A stretch of 64,000 bases of DNA from Protula sp. h YS-2021. Taxonomy: Eukaryota; Annelida; Polychaeta; Sabellida; Serpulidae. Position numbers and translations under genes: made by a program. The stretch spans positions 23,356,642 to 23,420,641 of the forward strand of contig OX457031.1 of assembly GCA_949752745.1 (NCBI GenBank), given 5' to 3'. This document shows, piece after piece, positions 1 to 14,109 of this stretch; positions within the stretch are counted from its first letter, which is position 1; the number at the start of each line of letters is the position of its first letter. The notes beneath the pieces are model-generated. The model was given only the letters and a program-made list of their open reading frames with translations, ran no database searches and was not told the origin of the DNA.

Positions 1-1464
1 TCAGTAAGTATTCTGACGTTATGAAAACGTCGATTTGGGGTTGCGTCAGTACCAGGCCAAATCGAAGCATTGAATCTTGTTGCAGTTTGGTTTCACAGAC
101 AGTGAGAATATAATTATAGGTAGGAGTTGACATTCATTCCAATTAATGTTTGATAGTCGCACCCCAACATTACCTTAAATTAACTAAATCTATACTTGTT
201 AGCTGATATCGCCACTCAACATGAGATAAGGTTTAATGGCTTGGGATATATCACATTCCTGAAATCATTGCACTTCGAAAGTGTAACTTTCCTAGTGTAA
301 CTAATTTATTAGGTTTCACGTTTTCTCTACAAGCTAGAGTACGTAGAAGGGTATCAATTTTGGTGTTGTTTGAAATTTTAAGGCAAAAGACTGAGTAGCT
401 TTATTGATGGCTGAGCACAGTAAGCTGTTGTGCGAGTATCCAATGTTTGCTGATTGGTGGCTGATCGTTGGCTGTTTGGTGATTGTTGGCACGCTGCATT
501 ACTCTGTGATGTAAGAAAATTTAATGCAGGATGGTCGATAGCAAGGGGGGATAAAAAATTCTGTGTACTCCCGATTTTATACAGTAAATGTATTTTTAAG
601 GCAGAATTATTCTAATAGCTAATCGTCCAGATTATTAAACCGTTTCACTTTTAGAATCGAATTCTGTTATAGCCTTCTCAGTCCATTGTGTGATATTATC
701 TAATCCATTTGCTACCCCCAAACCTCCAAGACACAGCTTGTTATCTCTCATGACGAAACAAGTGGCAGTAGGGACACACCAAAACCTCAAGGTTAGAAAC
801 ATACGTGAAAAATATATACCTTTCATCCAAATCTTTATCCAGCTGAAAACAACAAAAATTATTTATTTTAACAATGAGCTTTATATGCCTTGTTTATTCA
901 ATAATTATGAGCTGTTTTAGTGCTTGTCGGCCTAACACGTGTACAAAGCACAGGTATCAAGTGTAGATGTTAATTCTATGTGTTAACATAGATGCTAATT
1001 CTGCGTGTTAACCAACCGCTACCACTTCAACTCGATTGATCGGAAACGTGTCAAATGATTTAAAAAAAGTGTCAGACCTTTGTGAAAACTGCAGAGATAA
1101 TGTAAATGCCAAAACGAATATATGGTATGGTATATATGTGTCTATGGTATGGTATTTTTATTATCATACTCTACACTATGTATTTACATGCTTTATGCGT
1201 TTACAGTAGTCAAAACTGCGTCCAGAGTATAAGCCAAAATACAGATAATTTGTTCCATTTTCTTCTATATAATTTTATCTTCTGAACTCTAAAAGGTTAA
1301 GTTACTTGGTCAATATTTTTTCCGTTCGCCTTATGGTCATATGACCGGATTATTCGGAGTATAGGATTCAGAAGAACACTATATCCACATATGCTATGTT
1401 GTTTGTTACGTTTAACAAAAAATCCTTGACATCATTTTAATAAAAAGATTATACTTTTTGACCG
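1..1464. other. Intergenic sequence, no gene seen
   Basis: No open reading frame with convincing protein character or flanking splice signals is visible. The sequence is AT-rich and unique-looking, with a small GGTATGGTAT-type repetition near 1120-1150. It lies downstream of the minus-strand receptor gene, so the first few hundred bases next to 1465 could be its 3' untranslated region. Confidence 0.5.
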
Positions 1465-3388
1465 CTACACAACAGAATCAAGATATTCACTGTTTCTGTT
1501 GGATTCTAGTGTTGACTCTTGTCGTAAATCAACAACTATGGTTTCCTCTACACCATTTCCATCAGCGTCTGCATGTCTTTCGTTGCCTTTAGGATTTGCA
1601 TGACACGTCTGGATTTCGTCAGAACGAGCACAGCGTGCTTCAGTGTCGTGTTGGAGCGACCTCCCCTGGTCATTCCCTGATCTGTGTTTATGGGATCCTA
1701 ATGAAGCCACTGAAATAATACTGCGAGTGTCTAGATTATCCCAGGCATTGATGGCAGAATCTGTTTCACTCTGTGAGCAGTTTTTGACGTTTCTGTTAAA
1801 CAACGCTTTGTCTCCTGAACTGTTGGGCTTAGAAGCAGCATCAGCTTTCGGAGCAGGACCTATGGCTTTGCTATTACCATTTTTTATATTAACACCTGCC
1901 TGTTCGCTTCGTGTTAAAAAAGCAAAATTAGGTTCTTGAGCAATAGGAAAGCAGAACCAAAATGTGAAAAGAATTATATCAGCCGCAATTTTCAAGGCAC
2001 TATTTTGTACAAATACCTCCAAAAGCCTCAAAACAAACAGAGGTAAGCTCAAAAAACATAACAGAAATACATTTTGTACCACAATTTTTTTACTTTTTTT
2101 GTAAAATGTCTTTTCTCCTAATAATGCTGATTTCTTTTCTTGATGTTTTTTAATATAGTTCACCAGCATACTACAAACAATGACTGAGACACATACCGAA
2201 CAGAGGCACAAAGTCAATAGGAATATAAGGGACATAGATTTTGTGATATTTGAAAGTGTTTTGTTTTCCAGTACAAACTGGAATCGTACGCTGTAAAAAA
2301 CAGCTGAATATAGTGTTCCCAACAAAAAACTAATTGCAATAGTCACACATGTTTTGACGCCATATGTCTGTTGTTTTGGATTCAAACTTGTTGCTAGCCT
2401 CAACCTAGCGATCGACAGGCATGTCATCAGTAGGCCGCATGTTACTTCGACGTTAGTCAATAGCATGTCTGAAATTATAACGTAACATCCAATTAGTTGT
2501 TTCAAGATTAATGTAACTTATTCTGCTGTATGTTCATTACCATAAATAATACTAATAATACTACTTTTTACTGACCATTTCTATTCGACACAATTTGTAC
2601 TAATTATTACTTCAATGAACTCTTTCTTGTGAGATCAATTTAAAGAGCAGGTAATTGTTTATTAAAACGTTTAACAAATCATGACCTTTACCTGGCTTCT
2701 ATTTACTGTTACTACAAATATGATGAATTCTTTTGCAAACCCCTACTCCCGCCGCTTTCATCTGCACAAAGCAATCCCTACGAAGCCTCTACTCCTGAGT
2801 GTTAGTCCGCCAGCTTTATTCCTTGGTGGGCTTTATTACTTACCGCCGAGTAACTGCTATATTTATTGATATTTTTTTGCTGTGCGGATGCTTATTTTAC
2901 GACATTTCGAGAGCTTCAATGAGAGTGTGGTATAAAACATTGAGTTGAGCAACAAAAACCAGTTTGAATTGCCGAAATAATAGGCTTAAATTTGGAAACA
3001 GGTTCCGAAGAGAACCTCCAGATTTTCTATTCAGTTTCACTATGAAAGTTTCAAAATGACGCATTTCCATTTAGGAGAAGCTCTGGGATTCTTTTCGGAA
3101 CTCCGCGGTACAGTTTTATAGCTTACCAAGTATAAGAAGAGTCCAAGCAAGAAACTCGTGTTCGGAATGCCGATTTCTTGTTGTAGCAACCGCAAGATAA
3201 CGTACAAGCGCAAGGAGCAGCCCGGCTAAGCATGCAAAAGAAATAACTGTTATCAGGATAATAGCAGATGTTTTTCTCTGCTTTAGGTTGGCAAATTTAT
3301 AACACAAAAAGACTAATTGTATGATAACTGAGATGGAGCACAATACACAAATAAATATAGAAAATCCTTGTAATAATTGAATATCCAT
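1465..3388 (-). CDS. Two-exon seven-transmembrane receptor (rhodopsin-like GPCR, orphan)
   Basis: Exon 1 is 3388-3127 and exon 2 is 2468-1465. The donor reads CTTG|GTAAGC and the acceptor TATAATTTCAG|AC. Both sides are phase 1 and the joined frame is 421 codons plus stop. Seven hydrophobic segments follow in order: two in exon 1, a third that spans the splice junction (LAWTLLIL-D-MLLTNVEV), and four more in exon 2. A Lys/Ser-rich cytoplasmic tail of about 150 residues ends in DSVV. The start ATG has G at +4. The end of segment 3 reads LSIARLRLA, so LRL stands where DRY is usual. Segment 6 keeps the proline (FLSLP). Segment 7 reads PIAQEPNFAF in place of NPxxY. The family call rests on topology and these weak motif matches, and the ligand is unknown. 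The N-terminus before segment 1 is only about 8 residues, so a further 5' exon is possible. Confidence 0.65.
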
Positions 3389-3569
3389 CGTCTTGTCCTG
3401 GCTGCGTTTTGTTCACAACTAAAGCATTTTGTATTAGCAAAGTGCTTAATTTTACGCTGTCACCGGATACCAATATTAACGACGGAAATGCTTCTGTTGG
3501 TTGCAGCTTATTTCGCGGTAAGATTGTACACCTGCTATTAGCAAAAACGAGAACAACTGATTTTAACAA

Positions 3570-4110
3570 TAACAGTTAACAATAACTGACAATAACTTAC
3601 ATTGAACAGATCAATAACAAATAAACAATCATGACAGAACAACTGTGAAACTACTGCAAATACAATGAAAAGCAAATACCACAAAGCAAGTACCCAAATT
3701 GCATGGAGCCAACAGCTAAGGAGGAAAACGTGGTCAGCGAATTAACTATTTTTTTTTACATAGTCGCGTTCATCGTCTTGTACTCGAACAATCTTGACAA
3801 ATTAAACAAGAAAACTACATGCTGAAACACTTGCACGATGCCCCTTCCTACCTCACACACGTGTTGTTTTCATAATAACCACTTTTATCGGTGTTCTCAC
3901 CGGAAATTTATCAGGCCGTTCTACCCTATGCAACACCCTACACTGCACCAACTGAAAGCGACATTGCAACCTTCACTGTACAGAAATTTTGTGCACCAAT
4001 TCATATCTTTCAATATTGTACCATTTCAATGCTCCAACGTGGCGTTTACTCTTCGTTGAAACTGAACAACGCACATACTGCCCATTCACTGTTTCCACTG
4101 TATCCACTGA
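3570..4110. other. Intergenic sequence upstream of the receptor gene
   Basis: This stretch should hold the promoter and any 5' untranslated exon of the minus-strand receptor gene, but no motif can be assigned. It contains a short repeat of AACAATAACTGACAATAAC type near 3560-3600. Open frames from 3838 onward come from sequence that grades into the minisatellite and are not credible proteins. Confidence 0.4.
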
Positions 4111-4400
4111 CGCTGTACCCTTCAATGCACCTCTCGTGTACTGATGCTGTACTCTTCAATACAGCGCTCGTACACTGACGCTGTACCATTCAATACACCG
4201 CTTGTATACTGATGCTGTACCCTCAATCCACCTCTCATACACTGCACTGTACCCATTCAATGCACCACTTGTACACTTACACTGTATCCTCAAAGCATCG
4301 CTTGTACACTGATACTGTTACCCTTCAATATACCGCTCGTATATTGACAATGTACACCTCACTTTTCCACTTGAACATTAACAATGAGCCCTTAATTGCA
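4110..4400. repeat. Degenerate minisatellite, about 34-bp unit
   Basis: Roughly eight diverged copies of a unit containing GATGCTGTACCCTTCAATAC followed by a variable CACCGCTCGTACACT segment run head to tail. Copies differ by substitutions and small indels, so the array looks old. The ORFs that cross it are by-products of its composition. Confidence 0.7.
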
Positions 4401-4439
4401 CCGTCTGTGCAATAAACTGCAAATGTACTGCACTCATAC

Positions 4440-6990
4440 TGGAGAGATACCAAAACACAAAGAATCTAACTATTTATTTATTCATTTGTCCTGTAAGTAA
4501 TAAAATTCCACGTCATTCACAGAAACCAAATAATGCACATATTTTTCTCTTTTTAGAGTCATTCTTAACGTTATTCAAGTTGAACAGATTAGATCATTCC
4601 TCACATTAAACAAACTGAGCCGGCAGCCATTAATTCAGATCATAATCAAGCGCTATTTTCTTCAAAACGATCATTTGCTTCCTTAGTGTAAATGGTTGCT
4701 ATAAGTTTTGGTGACACAAAAGTTACTTCTAGATCTTTTAGAGAATGGTTCCGTCAGCTACATTTCCAGAAATCATTTTTATTTGCACATGATACAATTT
4801 ACTTTAAACAATTTCGTAGAATATCTGTATTTCAGAATGAATGAACTTGGAATCACCAGATCTTGAGGACGTTATAAAATTTCTCGTTCAAATAAAACAT
4901 ATATAATGTTGTAATACATTTGCGTAGAATTTTGTACAGTGCATATGCTGACGCATTTACATATTTTGGCTACATTTCAATATTCTAAACTTACAGGAAT
5001 TAACATTTCTAAACTATCTTCAATCATCAACATGTTCACAAAGCACCAAAGAACTTTGCGATAATATATTGCTCCATTACATTTTTTTGAATGAGTAAAA
5101 TGCCTAATCATTTATCCCACAGTAATTACATAAATATTTAGAAGTTAGCTCATTCTTTGCGAATATGATTTTCTTTCATTTTTTAAATGACTTTTAATAG
5201 CTTCTGTATATATTATTAAACTGATATTCACTGACTACAAAGTTTTAGATTTGGTGAAACTGCAGCACTTATTGTTAAAAATTTAAGCGTTCAAATGATG
5301 GTCATTACGTACTTGTAAGCAAGTTTTTATTATGCCAGTAAGCAGTTTTCTTGCTCAGAATGATTTTTCTAATATTTGTTGACCACACGGCTAACTCTGC
5401 GTAATGCATATCTTATTCTATGTATAACAATCGTTTCAAATGTGTTTTCGGCATTCCTAAAGTATATTTATTTCAGTTTAATAGAAGTATGTATCTTTAA
5501 ATACTTTTTCTACGTTTTAGTCCAACTCTGATCAGGACTGATGGGAATTTTTGGCATTATACTTAGCATGTCTTTTTTAGACTGTAATAGTTTTGTCACT
5601 ATTTTCAAGAAAAGATAATGCATTTTTTCATGTGATATTGCATTCTCAATTCAACAACTGGAGATGAGGACTTTCAATTGACATAGGCTGCTGTAGCTAC
5701 TTTTCATTACTGGTTGTAATAACACACACGGAGTGCAAATACCCTCCCTTATGAAGAAATTATATTAAATTTAATATCTCAAACGAAATGAACTTCAGAA
5801 CTAAGGGGGAGCTCACAGGAATATCACCAGCCAACATCCGTTGACGATGGCTATGTGACAAACCCTTTTTGCTTTACGTAACAGAAGGTTGATATGGAAC
5901 ACACAAGGGACGGTACAGACCTGAGACTGATATACTTTGTACTAGAGAGAGCATTTGGAAGGCGAATGAACTCACCTCATTGAGGTTCGTTCACAGGCCT
6001 TCTGAATGGGTACAGGGATGAAGGGCAAAACAACCAGCCGTATAATCTATTACATAACAATGTTGCTCAACAAGCACGGTATGGCCGTTATAAAACTCTT
6101 CACAACAAAGTAGATTGATCTATGCAAAATGTGCAACATCTCTGGTCTGCAACATAAAAATTAAGAAAAAAGATTTTACGGGATATAATCCAGCAGGCTT
6201 TTTAAATACGTCTTACACTTTGAATTGAGCATCCTCCGTTTGTTTTACCAGCAAAGATTTCCCTCAAGGAAAGCTGAGACAGTTTTCGTCAGTACCACTG
6301 CTTATATGTAAATATAATCAGTGCAACTGCAACTTGAAAAAGTATTTCACATATAAAGGAACCCAAAATAGCCACTTAAGCAAAAATATATCTGATATAT
6401 TTAATTCAAGTAGCTGAATTGATATTTAAATATGAAATTAGTTTAACTGATAAAAACCGGAAAATTCCCCAGAACAGTGCGGTACATCAGCGAGAAACAG
6501 GGTGTAACGCGAGAATAAAATAGTTGTAACAAAGTATATGTTTATAATGGTAAAGAACTTGCTAAAGACATTGTAAAAACGGTAAAGAAGAAAGCTGGAG
6601 TTATTGAATAGAACTTCATAGAACATAATAATCAAACCACAGAGCTCACAAAACTGGACAGAAATAATTAGTCAAAGAATAGAACTGGCAGATTAGAATA
6701 TTGGAGAATGGAATAAAAAAATATAAATTTTAAAATGCTACGTTTCACAATAAAATATAAGCATGGGAATTTTTCAAGGCATAAGGTATCGATATGTAAG
6801 GAAATAAAAATAGTAAAGCAATTGAAAACGCATCTGTTTCCAATGGAAAAATGAAACATCATCTCACATTTCACATACAGTCCAACATTAAATACAGTGT
6901 ATAAAGAACAGCATTAGTGGGACTAAACTAAAGTGGTCGGATTTCTGGGGTTGTACTCTTTGTGATATTCTTCATAATGACAGAGTCGTA
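4440..6990. other. AT-rich intergenic sequence, nothing recognised
   Basis: No gene, tandem repeat or inverted-repeat element stands out over this stretch. Near 6925-6965 there is a short segment resembling the dispersed GGTCC-rich repeat family described at 12485-12858 (ACTAAAGTGGTCGGATTTC), probably a small fragment. Confidence 0.4.
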
Positions 6991-7003
6991 GAAGGCAACC
7001 ATT

Positions 7004-7078
7004 GAAAAACGGTTCTATTTGTAAAGTAAAGAGGAAAGTAGGAAAAACGGTTCTATTTGTAAAGTAAAGAGGAAAGTA
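7004..7078. repeat. Tandem duplication, about 37-bp unit
   Basis: The sequence AAAAACGGTTCTATTTGTAA plus its following GTAAAGAGGAAAGTA occurs twice in direct succession with no visible differences. The identity suggests a recent duplication. Confidence 0.9.
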
Positions 7079-7620
7079 CTTTTGAAGTTGCGGTTTTGTA
7101 TACAATTAAGTCCAGAAATTGTGAACAAGACAGCGTGTGGATGTATTTCCCATGCATGGAATATTTCCGTTTTTCTCAGCTGCTACTAATTGTCACTCAC
7201 TTTTGATCTCAAAAAAGCAATATCCTCTTTCCTCATTCGTTCATTATGAGAGAACAACTTCCGATCCAATTTGGAGCGAAATTTATACCATATCCGCATG
7301 TTTGCCATTGTGCAATAAATAGAAAGCAACATTTTAATGTCGCTGTCCGATAGCACTTACTTCATAAAATTAACACATGTACAATACTGTTAATAAAAAT
7401 AACCGCCCACTCCGTGAGATTATAATATCACCTTTCTTTATAATTAAATCAAAAGCACCTCGGCAGACCTCGGGCGACATCTGTCAAGCAAGATTTTCAA
7501 GTTTATTGATCTTTTGTTATATGATAGTCCGGTAGTTTCAGTTTTGTTCCAGCGCACTGAAAAAATTTCATGCACCGTGAGATGAGTCACACCATTCAAC
7601 GTGTGTCACATCCAGACAGT

Positions 7621-7675
7621 TTACAGTTCAGAAATAAATTTATCAAATTTACAGTTCAGAAATAAATTTATCAAA
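7621..7675. repeat. Tandem duplication, 27-bp unit
   Basis: TTACAGTTCAGAAATAAATT with the following TATCAAA is present twice, back to back and identical. It is about 100 bases from the larger 128-bp duplication at 7774-8030 but not part of it. Confidence 0.9.
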
Positions 7676-7773
7676 TTACGCTTGGGGTGTTATGATTGGA
7701 GGTTATGATCCACGAAACTACTGTATAAGTATTTCGCAGCTGTTCGTTTTTACGAAAAAAATAATCTACTGCG

Positions 7774-8030
7774 ACTTACACCACGAGACTGAAAAATAAT
7801 TCCAGATAGGATATTTCATCAACATCTTCTCTTCGTGTGTTTTCTATCTTCTCTTTTTAAAATTTTTTAACTACCTCTTCGGCTACTTTACTGAACATTT
7901 CACTTACACCACGAGACTGAAAAGTAATTCCAGATAGGATATTTCATCAACATCCTCTCTTCGTGTGTTTTCTATCTTCTCTTTTAAAAATTTTTTAACT
8001 ACCTCTTCGGCTACTTTACTGAACATTTCA
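7774..8030 (-). repeat. 128-bp tandem duplication covering an exon 3' end and its splice donor
   Basis: The motif ACTTACACCACGAGACTGAA starts at 7774 and again at 7902, and the sequence after it matches nearly base for base through both units. On the minus strand each unit ends with TCTCGTGGT|GTAAGT, a good 5' splice donor. The unit contains most of the coding part of the predicted exon at 7908-8093. Only the 7902-8030 unit is attached to the exon's 5' portion and acceptor, so the 7774-7901 unit supplies a second donor downstream. Confidence 0.85.
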
Positions 8031-8093
8031 CATCTCGCTTGACATGAGATAAACGCTTCTAATTTGGTTTTTAACCATTCTAACATTTGAACT
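7908..8093 (-). CDS. Candidate internal exon, helical Lys/Glu-rich segment
   Basis: On the minus strand, an acceptor CTAATAG precedes an open segment beginning near VQMLEWLKTKLEAF and ending near DEISYLELLFSLV, followed by the donor GTAAGT. The 186-base exon starts and ends in phase 2, so it is a symmetric exon that could be skipped without a frameshift. The peptide is charged and looks helical. I do not recognise the family. The parent gene is unclear: other candidate minus-strand exons lie upstream on that strand at 10.1-18.8 kb, but phases cannot be chained with confidence. Confidence 0.35.
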
Positions 8094-8134
8094 CTATTAG
8101 TAATATTAATACGATCGTGTAATACATTAATCAA

Positions 8135-9968
<1,834 letters not shown>

Positions 9969-10112
9969 CTGTAAGTATAAAATACCCCATAATACCTGAG
10001 CAATACTCTGATATTACCTGTAATATCAGACGAAAGAGAACCTCCACTCTACGTTACTTAATTGCGTAAAGTCAGTATAGGAAAAATAGGTATGGTAAAT
10101 GCAACAATTCAC

Positions 10113-10267
10113 CTTTATGTATTTTTTCTTCTTGTTTCGATTCAACTTCATTAGATTTAGTCCTTGGCAGTAGTTTCCTTTGTTTTGCTCTCTTGGTATT
10201 TTCTTTATGTGATTTACTTTTAACCTTGACCTCTGAAGAACCCTTGATGTCTTTTTCATGATATTTT
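10113..10267 (-). CDS. Candidate internal exon, Lys-rich low-complexity segment
   Basis: On the minus strand, acceptor TCTTCTTTAG precedes 155 bases open in the frame KYHEKDIKGSSEVKVKSKSH onward, ending EEKIHKG at donor AAAG|GTGAAT. The exon enters in phase 2 and leaves in phase 1. The peptide is rich in Lys, Glu, Ser and Arg and is probably disordered or nuclear/cytoskeletal. No family is recognised. It may belong with the minus-strand exons at 13.2-18.8 kb. Confidence 0.35.
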
Positions 10268-10804
10268 CTAAAGAAGATGCAGTAAAATACTATCATTAAT
10301 ATACATTTATTTCACCATATACACTAGTTTAGAATAACTATATGCAGTACAGAAGAAATATTATAGTGGAAAAGAATTCACGCAAATGACCAGAAATTTA
10401 TTATTAGAATTATTATTATTAGTGATGGTACCAATGGAGTATCAATGAAAAATGACAGAGCCTTGTAAATACCAGGACCTTCAAAAGTGAGGAAAAGTTT
10501 TAGCAGTTTTTAGGTTCTAATAAAATTGAGCGTGTCAGTTGAACCATCATTTCAAGAATAGTACGTCCATGGAGCAGTCAAATCCCATTGCTTTTTGTGC
10601 TTTTGTAGAGTTGAATGGCCCATAGGCCAACTGATGGCTCCTACTTGACATATTCCTTAAATACTAAGGGTGATGCAGAATACACAATACACAATTCCAG
10701 TACTCCATAGAGTATCATTTTTCATACCGAAAGAGTGGGCAACCCTCAACGAAAGATCTCTAGTCTGCCCAAATTTCAATCTGTATTAGAATCATGAAAT
10801 TAAG

Positions 10805-11195
10805 GTGCCTGTAATGTTAACCTGTCCCGTCACAACTTACCTGAAAGAAACACGTACTGTTACCCCGTTCCATCACAACTTTACTGAAAAAAAACACGTA
10901 ATGTTGCCCTGTCTCATCACAACTGTACTGAAAAAACAAGTAATGTTACCCTGTCCCAGCACAATTTTACTGAAAAAACAAGTAATGTTACCCTGTCCCA
11001 GCACAATTTTACTGAAAAACAAGTAATGTTACCCTGTCCCATCACAACTGTACTGAAAAAACAAGTAATGTTACCCTGTCCCAGCACAATTTTACTGAAA
11101 AAAAACAAGTAATGTTACCCTGTCCCAGCATAATTTTACTGAAAAACAAGTAATGTTACCCTGTCCCATCATACCTTTACTGAAAAAACACGTAA
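10805..11195. repeat. Minisatellite, about 42-bp unit
   Basis: About nine copies contain AAGTAATGTTACCCTGTCCC followed by AGCACAATTTTACTGAAAA. Central copies are nearly identical and the outer ones are diverged (CGTACTGTTACC and similar), the usual pattern of an expanding array. Open frames on both strands are repeats of this unit. Confidence 0.9.
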
Positions 11196-11199
11196 AAGA

Positions 11200-12480
11200 T
11201 ATGTCTGAGACAATTGAGACCCCAGATTATTATACACCCAATCGATTTTCATTTTCTATATGTATTTATTTAAGACATGCATTTTGTCAGCATATGTGGT
11301 ACATACTTCAACATTTCCATTCATATACATAGACATTGTATGTGGAATAAAAACGAAAATAATACTAATCTACCATTTACGTCTAGTTCTTAAACACTGA
11401 AAAATAAAATACTGTCTAAATGTATAATACCAACAATATTACTACGCTAGAATATACTAAAAAGGTGAAAATATGACACAAAACAGCTATTTTATCATTT
11501 TATCTTTCCAATTAGTCTAAGAAGTCTTGTTCGAAGAATATTGCAAAACAATCTGTGGTTTTTGTGGTATTTCAATCTATTTTAAATTATTTGAATCGTT
11601 CAAATAATTTCAGATTTTTGTTAGATAGAATCGCCATAATAACAAAAGCAAATTCTTATGCTGAATCATTCCGCATATATTAAAAATGATGTAAACATTT
11701 GCAAATTGTAAAAACCTGTTGTGGAGAGAACTACTCAAAGTCAACCCTTGTTTTTGATAAAAAAAGCCTTGTAAGTTGCATGTAATTTCCAATCTGTTAA
11801 AATTATCTTTATAAAAACTTTTTACTTCTGGTTACTGACTAGTTGTAGATCCACTTTAAATTAGATCCAATTGAATATCAACAACAATGTAGACAGTATT
11901 TTGTGTATGGCCACAGACAAAAGTGACAAGTGCACAGAAAGAGAAAAGGCCAACTGTTTGGAAAAATATGTATTGTCACGCTACGTATGAAACTGAATCG
12001 TGAACTGTAAACATACAGTTAAAGGTGCACTCTTATGCATGAAATGTTTTATAAACTAAATGAAACAGTAATATCTATTCAGTCATATATGATAATCTAT
12101 TTTCTTTGCACGAAAGTAAAATGCAAATTTCAGTTATTTATCCTGCAATATTTTATTCTTCAATTTGAATTTTCATCTGGGCTGTCGCTATAAAAATGTT
12201 ATAGATGGATATTATCAATAGATATAAAAACTCTGACCAAACAAATAACAAAAGAATTAACATAACAAACAAATTTTCACGTACCGCATTAAAGCTCTTA
12301 GTGATTAAGGTCAAATAACTGAAAACGCTACATAACTCTGAACTATAAGTGATAAAAATAACAACACTTTTGATAACAAAAACTTATTTTATATTTTTTT
12401 ATAGTTTGAAAATCAGTGAGCATTTACAAGAGCGCACATACAGAAATCATAACTTAAACAAGAAAACATAACACAAATAA
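11200..12480. other. AT-rich non-coding sequence
   Basis: No coding segment, tandem array or terminal inverted repeat is visible in this stretch. If the flanking minus-strand exons form one gene it is intronic. Confidence 0.4.
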
Positions 12481-12484
12481 TGTA

Positions 12485-12858
12485 CAGCAGAACCCCAGGA
12501 CAGGACCACCCCTCAAACGGGGTTCACCTCACAAATAGGACCACCCGCAAATTTGGCCACTTCACAAATAGGACCACCCGGCAAATGGCACCACCTCACA
12601 AATAGGACCATCCGGCAAATGGCACCACCTCACAAATAGGACCACCCGGCAAATGGCACCACCTCACAAATAGGACCACCCGCAAACTTGGCCACCTCAC
12701 AAATAGGACCACCCGGCAAATGGCACCACCTCACAAATAGGACCATTTTTCAATGGTCTCGTTCTAAGTACTTTCCATTTTGAAAGAACCTCACAGAGAG
12801 AAGCACCCTTTAAATCGAACTACAGTAGTTGAACGGTCCTGTATTCGTGGCTCTGCTG
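12485..12858. mobile_element. Non-autonomous DNA transposon (MITE) with internal minisatellite, TA target duplication
   Basis: The left end reads TA|CAGCAGAACCCCAGGACAGG and the right end, reverse-complemented, reads TA|CAGCAGAGCCACGAATACAG, giving short terminal inverted repeats flanked by TA on each side. TA duplication with a CAG start fits the Tc1/mariner-pogo group. The 374-base interior has no coding capacity and holds six or more 33-34-bp units of CACAAATAGGACCACCCGGC type (12531-12745). Diverged relatives with the same motifs lie at about 14.6, 30.4, 40.7, 59.4 and 63.0 kb. Group assignment is by ends only. Confidence 0.7.
12531..12745. repeat. Internal 33-34-bp tandem array of the MITE
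   Basis: Six full units and a partial one start CACAAATAGGACCACC and alternate between GGCAAATGGCACCACCT and GCAAATTTGGCCACTT variants. The alternation suggests the array grew by unequal exchange with more than one unit as the step. Confidence 0.9.
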
Positions 12859-13171
12859 TACTTACCTCTGCACAGTTAACAGACTTGTGGAATTCAGAAA
12901 GAAATAACTGAAAGGCCAAAACATCTCTTCTACTTTACAGAAATTGAGCTTAACAGTTGACTCGCCTTTGGTCCTTTTTTCAAAATCCCGAACTAATTTA
13001 TATATATATGTTACTGCTATCACGGAAAGCCCGTTCTTGTCACTTCGAAATATTATTGTACAACAGATAAGAAACAAGCACCCCCAATTGTTTCTGTATT
13101 GTCCAGTGCTCACAGACAATAACTCAATATGCACTGAATTAAGTTTCTGATGGTTATAAAATGCAAGCTGT

Positions 13172-13264
13172 CTACTTGTTGTTGTTAGGTCTGTCCTGTA
13201 TGTCCGTCGCACGCGACGATCGTCTGCTACTTGTGAAAGACTCGTCTTCTTCACCGGGCTTCCT
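13172..13264 (-). CDS. Candidate 3' terminal exon
   Basis: On the minus strand, acceptor AATATTGCAG precedes RKPGEEDESFTSSRRSSRAT, which runs to a stop after NNNK. In this frame the exon needs phase 0 input. A second frame through the same DNA (VKKTSLSQVADDRRVRR) is also open, for much longer, and would suit phase 1 input from the 14.4-kb exon if the acceptor is two bases further on. The sequence alone does not decide between them. Confidence 0.3.
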   Translation of the reverse strand, partial: RKPGEEDESFTSSRRSSRATDIQDRPNNNK

Positions 13265-14109
13265 CTGCAATATTTGAAGAGTAGACAGATAAATTAAGAA
13301 ATAAATATCATATACTTTTTGATAAACAAAAGTTGAAATTATGTGGGGAACTGTTTCCTTGTGTGTTTGAAAGATTAAAGGAAGGAAGGTGTTGTTCTGG
13401 ATTTCTGACAACTAATGAATTGTTCAGTTCTCGTTGAAGGAATTACGCATTGTTCCTAAGTATTTAAAGCGTCTGTATAGCGTTTTGTTTTATTGCGAAG
13501 TATAAAGATGTTTCTTTAGCTCAACAGCAGCAATAAATATTGTGACGTCTAAGCAAAAGCCTATTTAAGGTCGCAGCGTCTGTTGACCAATTGCAATCTT
13601 TCTAAAGAGTTGTAGTTGGTTGTTTTCGTCCCGATCAAAAGCAATGTCTTTGTCACAAGGTTTGATAGCCGTTAAGATTTGATGGTATGTGCAAGTCGAA
13701 ACATAATCTTCCCCTTCAACCTTTTATAGATATCTAGGGCACAACACAAAACGTTCTCATATTATCGCTCACTGGAAATGATAGGCCTTTTAGAAAATAA
13801 GTCAAAATGGTGATTTAAACATAAGAATCTGAGGAGTGCACAGATGTTTTTCATTGCTTCATTTTGGAATATAGACAAGATTGACTTCGCTCATTTTCTA
13901 ACACACGGATTGACACCTATGCAAGGTGCACTTTGATGGAATGGTGACCATGGTGACCATGGCATCTCAGGATTGTCTATAGGATATTTCCATATCTCTA
14001 TAAAACGTCATTCTCTCTACGGCTATCCAACACCCACCCCAAACGTTAGATAGGCGTCTGGGGGAAAAGATATTATTTGCCTTTCACATACAATGAAATG
14101 TTTTTAAAA

